Source of the DNA: an uncultured Eisenbergiella sp.
GTDB lineage: Bacteria; Bacillota; Clostridia; Lachnospirales; Lachnospiraceae
Direction of reading: 5' to 3'
Length of the DNA stretch: 52,720 nucleotides
NCBI GenBank assembly: GCA_947631815.1
Contig: CANRMT010000004.1
Coordinates: 1 to 52,720, forward strand
The notes under the pieces are model-generated. The model saw only the letters and a program-made list of their open reading frames with translations, ran no database searches and had not been told where the DNA came from. Below, one piece after another: positions 27,105-34,183 of this stretch; within the stretch, counting starts at the first letter, position 1; the number at the start of each line of letters is the position of its first letter. A program made the translations under genes and the position numbers.

Positions 27105-28106
27105 TTACATCAGCTGCGCCTGCACCGCCGTCAGCGCCACGACGCCGACGATATCCTCCCAGGAACAGCCCCTGGAAAGATCGTTGACGGGCTTGGCGAT
27201 GCCCTGCAGCATGGGGCCGTATGCCTCCGCCCCGCCCAGCCGCTGCACCAGCTTGTAGCCGATGTTGCCGCAGTCCAGATTCGGGAAGATCAATACGTTC
27301 GCCCTGCCTGCCACTTCGCTGCCGGGCGCTTTGGCCTTGGCGACCGCGGGCACCAGAGCGGCGTCCAGCTGCAGCTCGCCGTCCACCACCAGACCGGGAT
27401 ACTCGGCATGGGCGATCTCCACCGCCTTCGTCACCTTATCGACCAGCGGATGCTTCGCGCTGCCCTTGGTGGAATGGGACAGCATGGCGACAACGGGCCT
27501 GGCGCCCACCAGGACCTTGAAGCTCTTGGCGCTGGAATCCGCGATGGCTGCCAGCTCCTCAGAGGTGGGATCCTGGTTCAGGCCGCAGTCCGCGAACAGG
27601 AAGGTGCCGCCCTCTCCGTATTCACAGTTGGGCACATCCATGATGAAGAAGCCGGAAACCAGCTTCGTCCCCGGCGCGGTCTTTAAGATCTGCAGCGCCG
27701 GACGGAGGGTATCGGCCGTGGCATGACAGGCGCCTGCCACCATGCCGTCCGCATCTCCGGCCTTCACCATCACCACGCCGAAGGTCAGGTAATCGGTGCG
27801 CAGGATCTCCGTCGCCTTTTCCAGCGTCATGCCCTTGTGCTTTCTGGTCTCGTATAAAATATTCGCATACTCGGTAAATTTGTCGCACTTATTGGGATCC
27901 ACCACCGTGATGCCGGTCAGATCCAGTTCCAGCCAGCCTGCGCCGTCCATGATCTTCTCTTCGTTGCCGATCATGACGATGTTGGCGATATCCTCTTCCA
28001 GGATATGCGCGGTGGCGATCAGCGTTCTCCTGTCGTTGGTCTCCGGCAGTACGATCGTTTTCTTGTCGGCTCTCGCCTTGTCCTTGATAATGTCGATATA
28101 AGACAT
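27105..28106 (-). CDS. pta: Phosphate acetyltransferase
   Basis: Converts acetyl-CoA and phosphate to acetyl phosphate, feeding AckA. 333 residues, the short Pta form without the N-terminal DRTGG region. Motifs seen are [33 protein letters not shown] and [14 protein letters not shown]. It is the first gene of pta-ackA and has a strong promoter with a stem-forming leader. Confidence 0.98.
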   Translation of the reverse strand: MSYIDIIKDKARADKKTIVLPETNDRRTLIATAHILEEDIANIVMIGNEEKIMDGAGWLELDLTGITVVDPNKCDKFTEYANILYETRKHKGMTLEKATEILRTDYLTFGVVMVKAGDADGMVAGACHATADTLRPALQILKTAPGTKLVSGFFIMDVPNCEYGEGGTFLFADCGLNQDPTSEELAAIADSSAKSFKVLVGARPVVAMLSHSTKGSAKHPLVDKVTKAVEIAHAEYPGLVVDGELQLDAALVPAVAKAKAPGSEVAGRANVLIFPNLDCGNIGYKLVQRLGGAEAYGPMLQGIAKPVNDLSRGCSWEDIVGVVALTAVQAQLM

Positions 28107-28144
28107 CTCCCTGTGCTCTCCTTTCGTGACGGCTTTTCTCTCTC

Positions 28145-28179
28145 ACAAAACGCGTTTCTCTTTGAAATACCCGTTTTGT
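28145..28179 (-). promoter_or_regulatory. Inverted repeat at the 5' end of the pta leader
   Basis: ACAAAACG and CGTTTTGT (8 bp each) flank a 19-nt loop. The repeat begins within a few bases of the predicted transcription start. It may be a 5' stabilising stem-loop or a regulator site. Confidence 0.5.
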
Positions 28180-28189
28180 AACTACTTAC

Positions 28190-28218
28190 ATCATATCATT
28201 TTCATTTTTTGTATACAA
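28190..28218 (-). promoter_or_regulatory. Sigma-A promoter for pta-ackA
   Basis: Minus strand: -35 TTGTAT, 17-bp spacer, -10 TATGAT, with A/T-rich sequence upstream that may act as an UP element. It is divergent from tmcAL. Confidence 0.85.
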
Positions 28219-28420
28219 GTGATTTTTCACGAAAATCTTGCACAAAATAAAGCACAATTTCTCTTTCGTCCGGGAAAGACCTGACGGTCGAAACCGGGCG
28301 GCTCCGAAAAAAGTATGTTAATTTTTCGTCAATGTCCGCTGGCATCTCAACCCGGGACGCCCCGCAGCCCGCACCGCGCTCACACCGGCCCCGGGTACAC
28401 CATATCCGTGAAACAAACAG

Positions 28421-28449
28421 TGGCAAAGAATCCCGTCCGGTGCTATGAT
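28421..28449 (+). promoter_or_regulatory. Probable promoter for tmcAL
   Basis: -10 TATGAT with a weak -35 (TGGCAA) 17 bp upstream. The leader is about 40 nt and contains AAGGAG 8 nt before the ATG. Confidence 0.55.
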
Positions 28450-28494
28450 GATACTGTGCCAAACCGGCAATCTGACAGAGAAGGAGAGACGAGC

Positions 28495-29781
28495 ATGAAA
28501 ACAGCCGCCGTCATCGCAGAATACAATCCGTTCCACAACGGGCATCAGTTTCACCTGGAGCGCACCCGCAGCCTCACCGGCGCCGACTATGTCGTGGCGG
28601 TGATGAGCGGCGATTTCGTCCAGCGGGGCCAGTGTGCGGTCACGGACAAATATGCCCGGACGCGGATGGCGCTACTCGGCGGCGCGGATCTGGTGCTGGA
28701 GCTGCCCGTCCTCTTTGCCTGCGGCAGCGCCGGGGATTTCGCCGCGGGGGCCGTCGCGCTGGTGGACGGTTTGGGCGTGGCGGACACGCTCTGCTTCGGC
28801 AGCGAATGCGGGGATATCGCCCCCCTTCTGCGCGCCGCTTCCCTGCTGTGCGCGGAATCTCCCGCCTTCCAGGCCGCCCTGCAGGGGCGTCTGAAGGAGG
28901 GCTGGTCCTTCCCCAGGGCCAGAGCCGCCGCGCTGCGGACAGTCTGGCCAAAGGACGGTTCGTTTCCCGGAGAGGACTTTTTCTCCTCTCCCAACAACAT
29001 CCTGGGGCTGGAATACTGCCTGTGCCTGACCAGACGCGGCAGCGCCGTCCGCCCCGTCACCGTCAGGCGGGAAGGAGCCGCCTATGGGGAAACGGTGCTC
29101 CCGGAACCAGACACTGCCGCCCCGGCGGATCGGAGACAGCACTTCCCCTCCGCCCTGGCCCTGCGCCGCCTGCTGGCGTCTGCAGGGGGGCCCGCCGCAT
29201 CCCTCACCCAGTTCTTTTCCTACGTACCCGCCGCGCAGCACGGTCTCTGGCAGGAGATCCTGGCCCAGGGCCGTCTGCTCTTCCCCGCGGACCTCACCAA
29301 AGAACTCCGCCTGCGCCTGCTGCAGGACGCGCCGGAGGGCTATACGCGCTATGCGGACGTGACCAAGGAGCTTTCCGACAAGCTCAGAAAAAGCTGCATA
29401 CGGTTCTCGGACTGGGACGACCTGTGCGGCCGTCTCAAAACGAAGGAGCTGACCTACAGCCGGATCAGCCGCGCCCTCTGCCACATCCTGCTCTCCGTCA
29501 CCGCACAGGAGCTGGCGGACGCCCGTTCCCGCGGCAGCGTTCCCTATGCGCGCATCCTGGGCTTCCGCCGGGAGGCCGCGCCGCTGCTCTCCGCCATCCG
29601 GGCAAACAGCGCGGTCCCGCTGCTCTCCAGACCGGCAGACGCGAAGCGCCTCCTGTCCCCGGAGGGGTTCGCCATGCTGCAAAAGGATGTGTCCGCCTCC
29701 CATCTGTACGAAAGCGCCATGGCCGCCAAGCGCCGCACCGTGCCGGTCCACGAATATACCCGGCAGCTGGTAATCATTTAA
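28495..29781 (+). CDS. tmcAL: tRNA(Met) cytidine acetate ligase
   Basis: Makes N4-acetylcytidine at the wobble base of elongator tRNA-Met, using ATP to activate free acetate. 428 residues. The N-terminal nucleotidyltransferase fold carries the HxGH motif in AEYNPFHNGHQ (residues 14-17) and VAVMSGDFVQRGQ. The middle holds FFSSPNNILGLEY and the later part RFSDWDDLCGRLKTKELTYS. A longer in-frame extension from 28315 has no SD, while ATG 28495 has AAGGAG, so the shorter form is taken. Divergence from pta-ackA places an acetate-using tRNA modifier beside the acetate-producing pathway. Confidence 0.95.
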   Translation: MKTAAVIAEYNPFHNGHQFHLERTRSLTGADYVVAVMSGDFVQRGQCAVTDKYARTRMALLGGADLVLELPVLFACGSAGDFAAGAVALVDGLGVADTLCFGSECGDIAPLLRAASLLCAESPAFQAALQGRLKEGWSFPRARAAALRTVWPKDGSFPGEDFFSSPNNILGLEYCLCLTRRGSAVRPVTVRREGAAYGETVLPEPDTAAPADRRQHFPSALALRRLLASAGGPAASLTQFFSYVPAAQHGLWQEILAQGRLLFPADLTKELRLRLLQDAPEGYTRYADVTKELSDKLRKSCIRFSDWDDLCGRLKTKELTYSRISRALCHILLSVTAQELADARSRGSVPYARILGFRREAAPLLSAIRANSAVPLLSRPADAKRLLSPEGFAMLQKDVSASHLYESAMAAKRRTVPVHEYTRQLVII

Positions 29782-29813
29782 AAAAATGCCTGTGGGGAAA
29801 CTCTAACGAAGGG

Positions 29814-30101
29814 CTACTCTGACAACGTCTCCGGGAAGAGAGTTGAAATGGCTGTATTTTTTGAATTCAGGATAGGCATGGGCAGACACATCTCATCATA
29901 GGTATAGACATTGATTTCCTTATCCTGCATCTGCTCCAGAATCTGTTTCAAATCATAGAGATCGTGCCCGGAGATGACGATGAAGGGTCCTTTTTCAACT
30001 GTCAGCGGCATCTCGGTCGGCACAGGCGTATCTTCTGAAGATAAAGTTTTTAAATTCGCAATCAATCCCTCTATCTTATATATTAAACCAAAACTTCCCA
30101 C
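29814..30101 (-). pseudogene. hcp: Broken fragment of hybrid cluster protein (hcp)
   Basis: A 95-residue frame whose middle (TPVPTEMPLTVEKG, FIVISGHDLYDLKQILEQ, EINVYTYDEM) matches the central part of hydroxylamine reductase/Hcp. Intact Hcp continues HGEMLPAHxYPE. Here the frame shifts at that point: the bases that would read AHAYPE are present one frame over. Sequence before PVPTE is also shortened. The rest of the ~540-residue gene is absent, so this is a remnant. It overlaps the Fic stop by 19 bp on the same strand. Confidence 0.85.
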
Positions 30102-31165
30102 TTGCCGTAGCGTTTGCCGTCTACTCTGCGGACATATTGTTTCTCTTTCAGAGAGTCTATAATGCGCTTTATGCTTCTGACAGACTTTCCTGTTTGTTCT
30201 GCAAGTTCGGTCTGCTTAATAGATGGGTTCTTTTTTATTAAATCTAATACCGCCAGTTCTTCCAAAGTACAGTCCAAAGTGTCAATTTGGCACTTTGGCG
30301 TTTTGCTCCTGGCACTTTGGGAAGCGTTTCCGTCCACAAAATCAACGTGCATATAACGATTCTTTAATTCATAGTTTGTACCAAGCAGAAGGTTTGAGAA
30401 AAACAATTCCAAAAATTTTGTGGTGGAATGAATACCTTTTCGCAAATCGTTATAGTTTGCTCGAACCAAAGCGTTGCGAAAATACCAAGAATTCTCACGG
30501 AACGCATCGTTATTGACACGGAACCCAAAGGTTTTTATATACTTAATCATAAATACGGCGGTGGCTCTTGTGTTGCCCTCGCCGAAGGGATGAATCTGCC
30601 AAATATCCGATGCAAATTTTGCAAGGTGCTTCACCGATGCTTCAACCGACAGTCCCTCATAGGAAAATTGTTTTTCGGTGGCAAAATCATACTCCAAAGT
30701 GTCTTTTATGCTGTTGAAATCGGCATAGATAACCGTTTCACCGTTCAGGATCCATTCCTTTTTGGAAATGTTGTATTTTCGGATTTGTCCGGCGTGGTCA
30801 AACACGCCTTCGAACAATCTGCGGTGAATGGTGATCCACTCAGCAGGAGAAAATTGAAACGCTTTTTCGCCCAACAGCTTTGTGATCCTTGCGGAAACGA
30901 TGTCGGCTTCCTTTGTTTCGTTTTCGGTTTCGGTGCGGATAGTTTTCTGCTCGTAATAGCTGTGAATACGCTTCTGTACTTCATCAATGGTGATTTTGCC
31001 CTCAATGTGGTCCTTGGCAGTATCCAGCAAATATTCAGAGGTTTTCAGTCCGTCAACCGCCTGTAAGCCGATAGCAGTTTGCCACGCTTCACTTTTTTCG
31101 GCTCTTTCAGGTTCGCCCTGCTTTATATATTCTTCAAGTTCAAATTGCCAATTCTTATCGGGCAT
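30083..31165 (-). CDS. Fic-domain protein with fused antitoxin-like N terminus
   Basis: 360 residues. The Fic core carries HPFGEGNTRA at residues 192-201, the loop that transfers AMP or another NMP to target proteins; the second glycine of the usual GNGR is Thr, a common natural variant. Residues ~25-75 resemble VbhA-type antitoxin domains (LQAVDGLKTSEYLL, HIEGKITIDEVQKRI), suggesting self-inhibition, though the exact S/T-xxx-E-G/N inhibitor motif is not clear (D39-G40 is the nearest). The C terminus is a winged helix (SIKQTELAEQTGKSVRSIKR). Base composition is clearly more AT-rich than the surroundings. SD GAGGTG lies 5 nt before the ATG. Probably acquired; the target is unknown. Confidence 0.92.
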   Translation of the reverse strand: MPDKNWQFELEEYIKQGEPERAEKSEAWQTAIGLQAVDGLKTSEYLLDTAKDHIEGKITIDEVQKRIHSYYEQKTIRTETENETKEADIVSARITKLLGEKAFQFSPAEWITIHRRLFEGVFDHAGQIRKYNISKKEWILNGETVIYADFNSIKDTLEYDFATEKQFSYEGLSVEASVKHLAKFASDIWQIHPFGEGNTRATAVFMIKYIKTFGFRVNNDAFRENSWYFRNALVRANYNDLRKGIHSTTKFLELFFSNLLLGTNYELKNRYMHVDFVDGNASQSARSKTPKCQIDTLDCTLEELAVLDLIKKNPSIKQTELAEQTGKSVRSIKRIIDSLKEKQYVRRVDGKRYGKWEVLV

Positions 31166-31397
31166 ATTTGCACCTCATTTCGTTATCATAATTTTTCTGT
31201 CTTAAAGGTATTTACCATCATCAAGAACGAAATCTTCCTGTGGGCAGAATAAACTAGTGGAAACTCTGTAGATTTTATCCACCACTCTTTCCCTATCAGT
31301 CAACAGTTATATTGTACTCGACAACACAAATGAAATCAAGGAACCTTGACGGGTTTCACTTTTCCGAAACCCGCGTCCCGGAGACAACCGCCCTTCC
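31166..31397. other. AT-rich gap upstream of the Fic gene
   Basis: No gene is seen. It holds a weak possible promoter on the minus strand (TTGACT, 18 bp, GATAAA) at about 31288-31317. It also has the pair CCTGTGGG (31237-31244) and GGAAACTCT (31259-31267), which recur joined together at 29789-29804 on the other side of the island. Confidence 0.5.
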
Positions 31398-31754
31398 CTA
31401 TCTGGCGCTCAGATGTCCGATATTTTTGATCAGCACCGAAACGGTGCCGTCCTCATTGGCGATGAACTCCACCCGGTCCGGATCCCCGTATTCCGCCATG
31501 GGGATCGTGATCTCGATGCCCGTATCCGTTACCAGCCTCTGCTTCCGAAATTTCCGGACGGTGGCCTCGTTCCTGGGCTCCACCACTTCCTTCGCCATCT
31601 GATACTTTTCCAGCCGCGTCTTCTGGGACATGGGCGCATGGCACTCCAAGAACAGCTCCGAAAAATAGAACCGCTTTTCGCCGTCGATGTCGTACTTTTT
31701 CTCCGTCAGCAGGATCTTCCCGGTGGAAAGGTCTCCCTCCCACCGCGGCCTCAC
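31398..31754 (-). pseudogene. NA37-type nucleoid-associated protein, truncated
   Basis: 118 codons whose last part (RLVTDTGIEITIPMAEYG, EFIANEDGTVSVLIKNIG) matches the C terminus of the NA37/NdpA nucleoid-associated family, normally ~340 residues. KRFYFSELFLECHAPMSQKT matches a region well upstream in the family, so the middle is deleted and the N-terminal half is missing. The frame opens with GTG overlapping the dipeptidase stop as GTGA, with no SD close by. It is most likely a decayed gene, although coupled expression of a short protein cannot be excluded. Confidence 0.55.
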
Positions 31755-32755
31755 TGCGCGAAGCAGTCCCGGTACAGCCGCAGGACATTGCCGGAAAAGA
31801 TCTTCTCCCGCTGGGACGCCGTAAACCCGTCCTTTGCCAGCGCATCGTCCAATAGCGGCATCTTATCGCCCCCGGTCAGCTCTCCGTGGGTGGGGATGCC
31901 GTCAAAATCGCTGCCCAGCCCCAAGCACTCGATCCCGCCCACGTTTACGATATGTCTGGCGTGGCGCACCACCGCCGCGATGCTGCCCACATTTTCCGTA
32001 TCCTCCGGAACGTCCTCCAGGAAATCCGGGCAGAAGTTCAGTCCCGTCACGCCTCCCTTTTCCGCCAGCGCCCGGATCATTTCATCTGTAAGGTTCCGGA
32101 TATGGTTCCATTCCCCTCTGGCGTTGGAATGACTGGCCGCGAAAGGCTTCTTCGTGCAGGACACCACATCCCAGAAGCCCGCGTCGGACAGATGAGAAAC
32201 ATCCACCACCATGCCCAGCCGCTGCATCTCTTCCACGAAAACGCGGCCCGCCTCCGTCAGACCCAGCTCGGTCTGCGGTTTCCGAAAATCCGGCCTTTCG
32301 CCGGGCGTCTTGGGACGGATCACGTTGGGATGGCCGATCTCATTGGGAAAATTCCAGGTCAGCGTCATCATGCGCACGCCCATGTCATAAAACTCCCGCA
32401 GCTTTTCCAGACTGCCCTGACAGACGGCGCCCTCCTCGATGGTCAGAAGCGCCGATATCCTCCCGGCCGCGGCGTTTTCCGCGATGTCCGCATACCGGAA
32501 CACCTGCCTGATCTGATCCGGGAACAGCCGCATCTGCTCCGCAAAGCAGTCCGCCAGCCGCTTCGCCTCCAGATAGGGATCCTTCCCCGAGCCCAGATAG
32601 ACAAACAGCGCGAAATTCTGCAGCAGATAATCCCCCTGCCGCATCTTTTCCAGATTCAGGTGCAGGCCGTTCTCCCGAAGCGTCCAGCCCGCACCCTTTT
32701 CATTTTCCTCCAGCAGCGCGGAAATGGTATCGCAGTGCATATCCACAACTTTCAT
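31751..32755 (-). CDS. M19 (renal dipeptidase-type) dipeptidase
   Basis: Zinc-dependent dipeptidase of the amidohydrolase superfamily, cytoplasmic. The HxD motif is at the start (VVDMHCDTISALLEEN), the bridging glutamate is in LLTIEEGAVCQG, and later metal and substrate residues lie in VVDVSHLSDAGFWDV, AASHSNARG and LGLGSDFDGIPTH. 334 residues is normal. The ATG at 32755 has AAGGA 10 nt upstream; the longer frame runs through a terminator and is not used. Members cleave a wide range of dipeptides, including D-amino-acid ones, so the substrate is open. Confidence 0.93.
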   Translation of the reverse strand: MKVVDMHCDTISALLEENEKGAGWTLRENGLHLNLEKMRQGDYLLQNFALFVYLGSGKDPYLEAKRLADCFAEQMRLFPDQIRQVFRYADIAENAAAGRISALLTIEEGAVCQGSLEKLREFYDMGVRMMTLTWNFPNEIGHPNVIRPKTPGERPDFRKPQTELGLTEAGRVFVEEMQRLGMVVDVSHLSDAGFWDVVSCTKKPFAASHSNARGEWNHIRNLTDEMIRALAEKGGVTGLNFCPDFLEDVPEDTENVGSIAAVVRHARHIVNVGGIECLGLGSDFDGIPTHGELTGGDKMPLLDDALAKDGFTASQREKIFSGNVLRLYRDCFAQ

Positions 32756-32780
32756 AATAAATCCGTCCTTTCGATTCGAT

Positions 32781-32816
32781 AAAAAAGGAACCGCACGTCC
32801 CGCGGACGCCAGTCCC
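32781..32816 (-). terminator. Terminator between yajC and the dipeptidase gene
   Basis: A GC-rich stem around GGACG/CGTCC is followed by six T residues on the minus strand. It sits 26 bp before the dipeptidase ATG, so it either ends the yajC transcript or attenuates read-through into the dipeptidase gene. No other dipeptidase promoter is obvious. Confidence 0.7.
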
Positions 32817-32939
32817 TTTTCCTGCGTTTTTCCCATCCCGGCCCTTCTGCCGGGGAACGGCCGCCTTTCGCTCCCAGGGTATCTCCGCCCGGGATGTGGC
32901 CGCCCTTTGCCCGGACCTGTAGCCCGGGATACGGTTCCC

Positions 32940-33248
32940 TTATTCCTCCGGCTTCTCCACCTGAGAAATGGCCGACTTCTGCATCGGGATGCGGCAGTTC
33001 TTGTTGTTGCCGAATTCCACGATCACCGTGTCGTCCGTGATATCGATGATGACACCGTAAAATCCGCTGCTGGTCAGCACCACGTCTCCGACCTCCAGAG
33101 AGGAGAGCATGGCCCGCATCTTCTTCTGCTCCTTCTTCTGCGGACGGTACAAGATGAAATAGAAAAATCCGCCGAAGACCACTACATACATCAGGATCAC
33201 CGGAAGCATGCTTCCCGCTCCTGCCGTTTCCGTCAATAAAACGCCCAT
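32940..33248 (-). CDS. yajC: Preprotein translocase subunit YajC
   Basis: Small single-span membrane protein associated with SecDF-type translocase. 102 residues: one transmembrane helix (MLPVILMYVVVFGGFFYFIL), the hallmark YRPQKKEQKK, and a soluble beta domain (LEVGDVVLTSSGFYGVIID). The ATG at 33248 has AGGAGGG 10 nt upstream, and the longer frame has none. No secD/secF or tgt is adjacent, the usual company of yajC. Confidence 0.95.
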   Translation of the reverse strand: MGVLLTETAGAGSMLPVILMYVVVFGGFFYFILYRPQKKEQKKMRAMLSSLEVGDVVLTSSGFYGVIIDITDDTVIVEFGNNKNCRIPMQKSAISQVEKPEE

Positions 33249-33362
33249 TGATTCTGTCCCTCCTGCTTTTCTCCTGAACCTGTATGCCCCGCAGGCGGGT
33301 GACCGCCGCATATCTTTGCGGCCCGCCCCGTGCTCCGCACGCATGCCGGACATCTGTTTTTA

Positions 33363-33391
33363 ATCATACACAATATTTCCCGTTCCGTCAA
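33363..33391 (-). promoter_or_regulatory. Sigma-A promoter for yajC
   Basis: Minus strand: -35 TTGACG, 17-bp spacer, -10 TATGAT, about 115 nt before the ATG. Confidence 0.85.
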
Positions 33392-33401
33392 GTTGTCGGT
33401 A

Positions 33402-33435
33402 TCGGATTTTCGGAAACGCCGGTCAGATTTTCGGA
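33402..33435 (-). promoter_or_regulatory. Tandem 13-bp direct repeat upstream of the yajC promoter
   Basis: TCGGATTTTCGGA (33402-33414) and TCAGATTTTCGGA (33423-33435) match at 12 of 13 positions and are spaced 21 bp apart, two DNA turns. They lie just upstream of the -35, a position suited to an activator binding on one DNA face. Confidence 0.5.
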
Positions 33436-33452
33436 GAAAAGTCCAAAGCACC

Positions 33453-33845
33453 TCAGTTTTCCCGCTTTCCGGCAAGGTAGGCGGTCACTTCCACCTCGCA
33501 GAGCACGTTTTTGGGAAGCTGCCGCACGGCCACACAGCTCCTCGCCGGTCTGCCCGTGAAAAACTTCTCGTAGACGCCGTTGAAGGCGGCGAAATCCGCC
33601 ATGTCGGCCAGGAAGCAGGTGGTCTTGACCACATCCTCAAAGCCCGCTCCTGCGGCCGCCAGGACCTCTCCGATATTCTTCATCACCTGTTCCGCCTGGG
33701 CCTCGATCCCTTCGGCTCTGATCTCCCCGCTGGCGGGATCGATAGGGATCTGTCCGGACGCGAACAGGAAATCCCCCGCGGCGATCGCCTGCGAATACGG
33801 GCCGATGGCCGCCGGTGCCTTGTCTGTAGAAATCTTTTTCAGCAT
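33453..33845 (-). CDS. ridA: RidA-family enamine/imine deaminase
   Basis: Hydrolyses reactive 2-aminoacrylate-type enamines and imines released by PLP enzymes, protecting the cell from damage. 130 residues with DKAPAAIGPYSQAI, FASGQIPIDPASGEI, the arginine in GRPARSCVAV that binds the substrate carboxylate, and LCEVEVTAY. AAGGAGG 8 nt before ATG 33845 fixes the start. The upstream 75-bp gap is a 16-bp tandem repeat. Confidence 0.95.
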   Translation of the reverse strand: MLKKISTDKAPAAIGPYSQAIAAGDFLFASGQIPIDPASGEIRAEGIEAQAEQVMKNIGEVLAAAGAGFEDVVKTTCFLADMADFAAFNGVYEKFFTGRPARSCVAVRQLPKNVLCEVEVTAYLAGKREN

Positions 33846-33859
33846 AACTGTTTCCTCCT

Positions 33860-33923
33860 TATATTTGAGCTGTTTCATTTCTGACCTGTTTTATTTCAGA
33901 TCTGTTTTCCCTGATCTGCTTTA
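33860..33923 (-). repeat. Four tandem 16-bp repeats before ridA
   Basis: Four head-to-tail 16-bp units; the inner two read AAACAGATCTGAAATA and AAACAGGTCAGAAATG on the minus strand, and the outer two are more divergent. They fill the gap from the end of the 76-residue gene to the ridA SD. The array may set the distance or structure before the RBS, or be an operator array. Confidence 0.7.
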
Positions 33924-34151
33924 TTCCGGGAAAACGACGGTCACGTAAAACCCTCTCTCGTTCTCCGCCACGGCCGTCACATCCCCCTCCCGCGCCAGAA
34001 GACGCTCCCGGAAGGGATAGTTGCCCGACATGGCCAGGGACGGATCGATCGTATAATAATAATTGCTGGGCAGAAGCCCTTCCGTCACCGTCACATGATC
34101 GCCTTCCTTCAGAAGGCCGGGACGCTCCATCTTGAATTCCATCGTGCGCAT
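33921..34151 (-). CDS. Small protein of unknown function, 76 residues
   Basis: Starts MRTMEFKMERPGLLKEGDHV and ends YVTVVFPE. It appears to be a small beta-rich soluble protein with no signal or membrane segment. GGGAG 6 nt before the ATG supports this start, and the longer frame upstream is an artefact that overlaps hflX. It follows hflX by 32 bp and is probably co-transcribed with it. I do not recognise the family. Confidence 0.75.
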   Translation of the reverse strand: MRTMEFKMERPGLLKEGDHVTVTEGLLPSNYYYTIDPSLAMSGNYPFRERLLAREGDVTAVAENERGFYVTVVFPE

Positions 34152-34183
34152 CAAAAACTCCCTTCCCGGATACCTCTGTGCCC

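Noticed and set aside
29796-31267. Insertion sequence or prophage at the AT-rich island
   Set aside because: No transposase, integrase or true terminal inverted repeats are present; only a short related junction sequence on each side.
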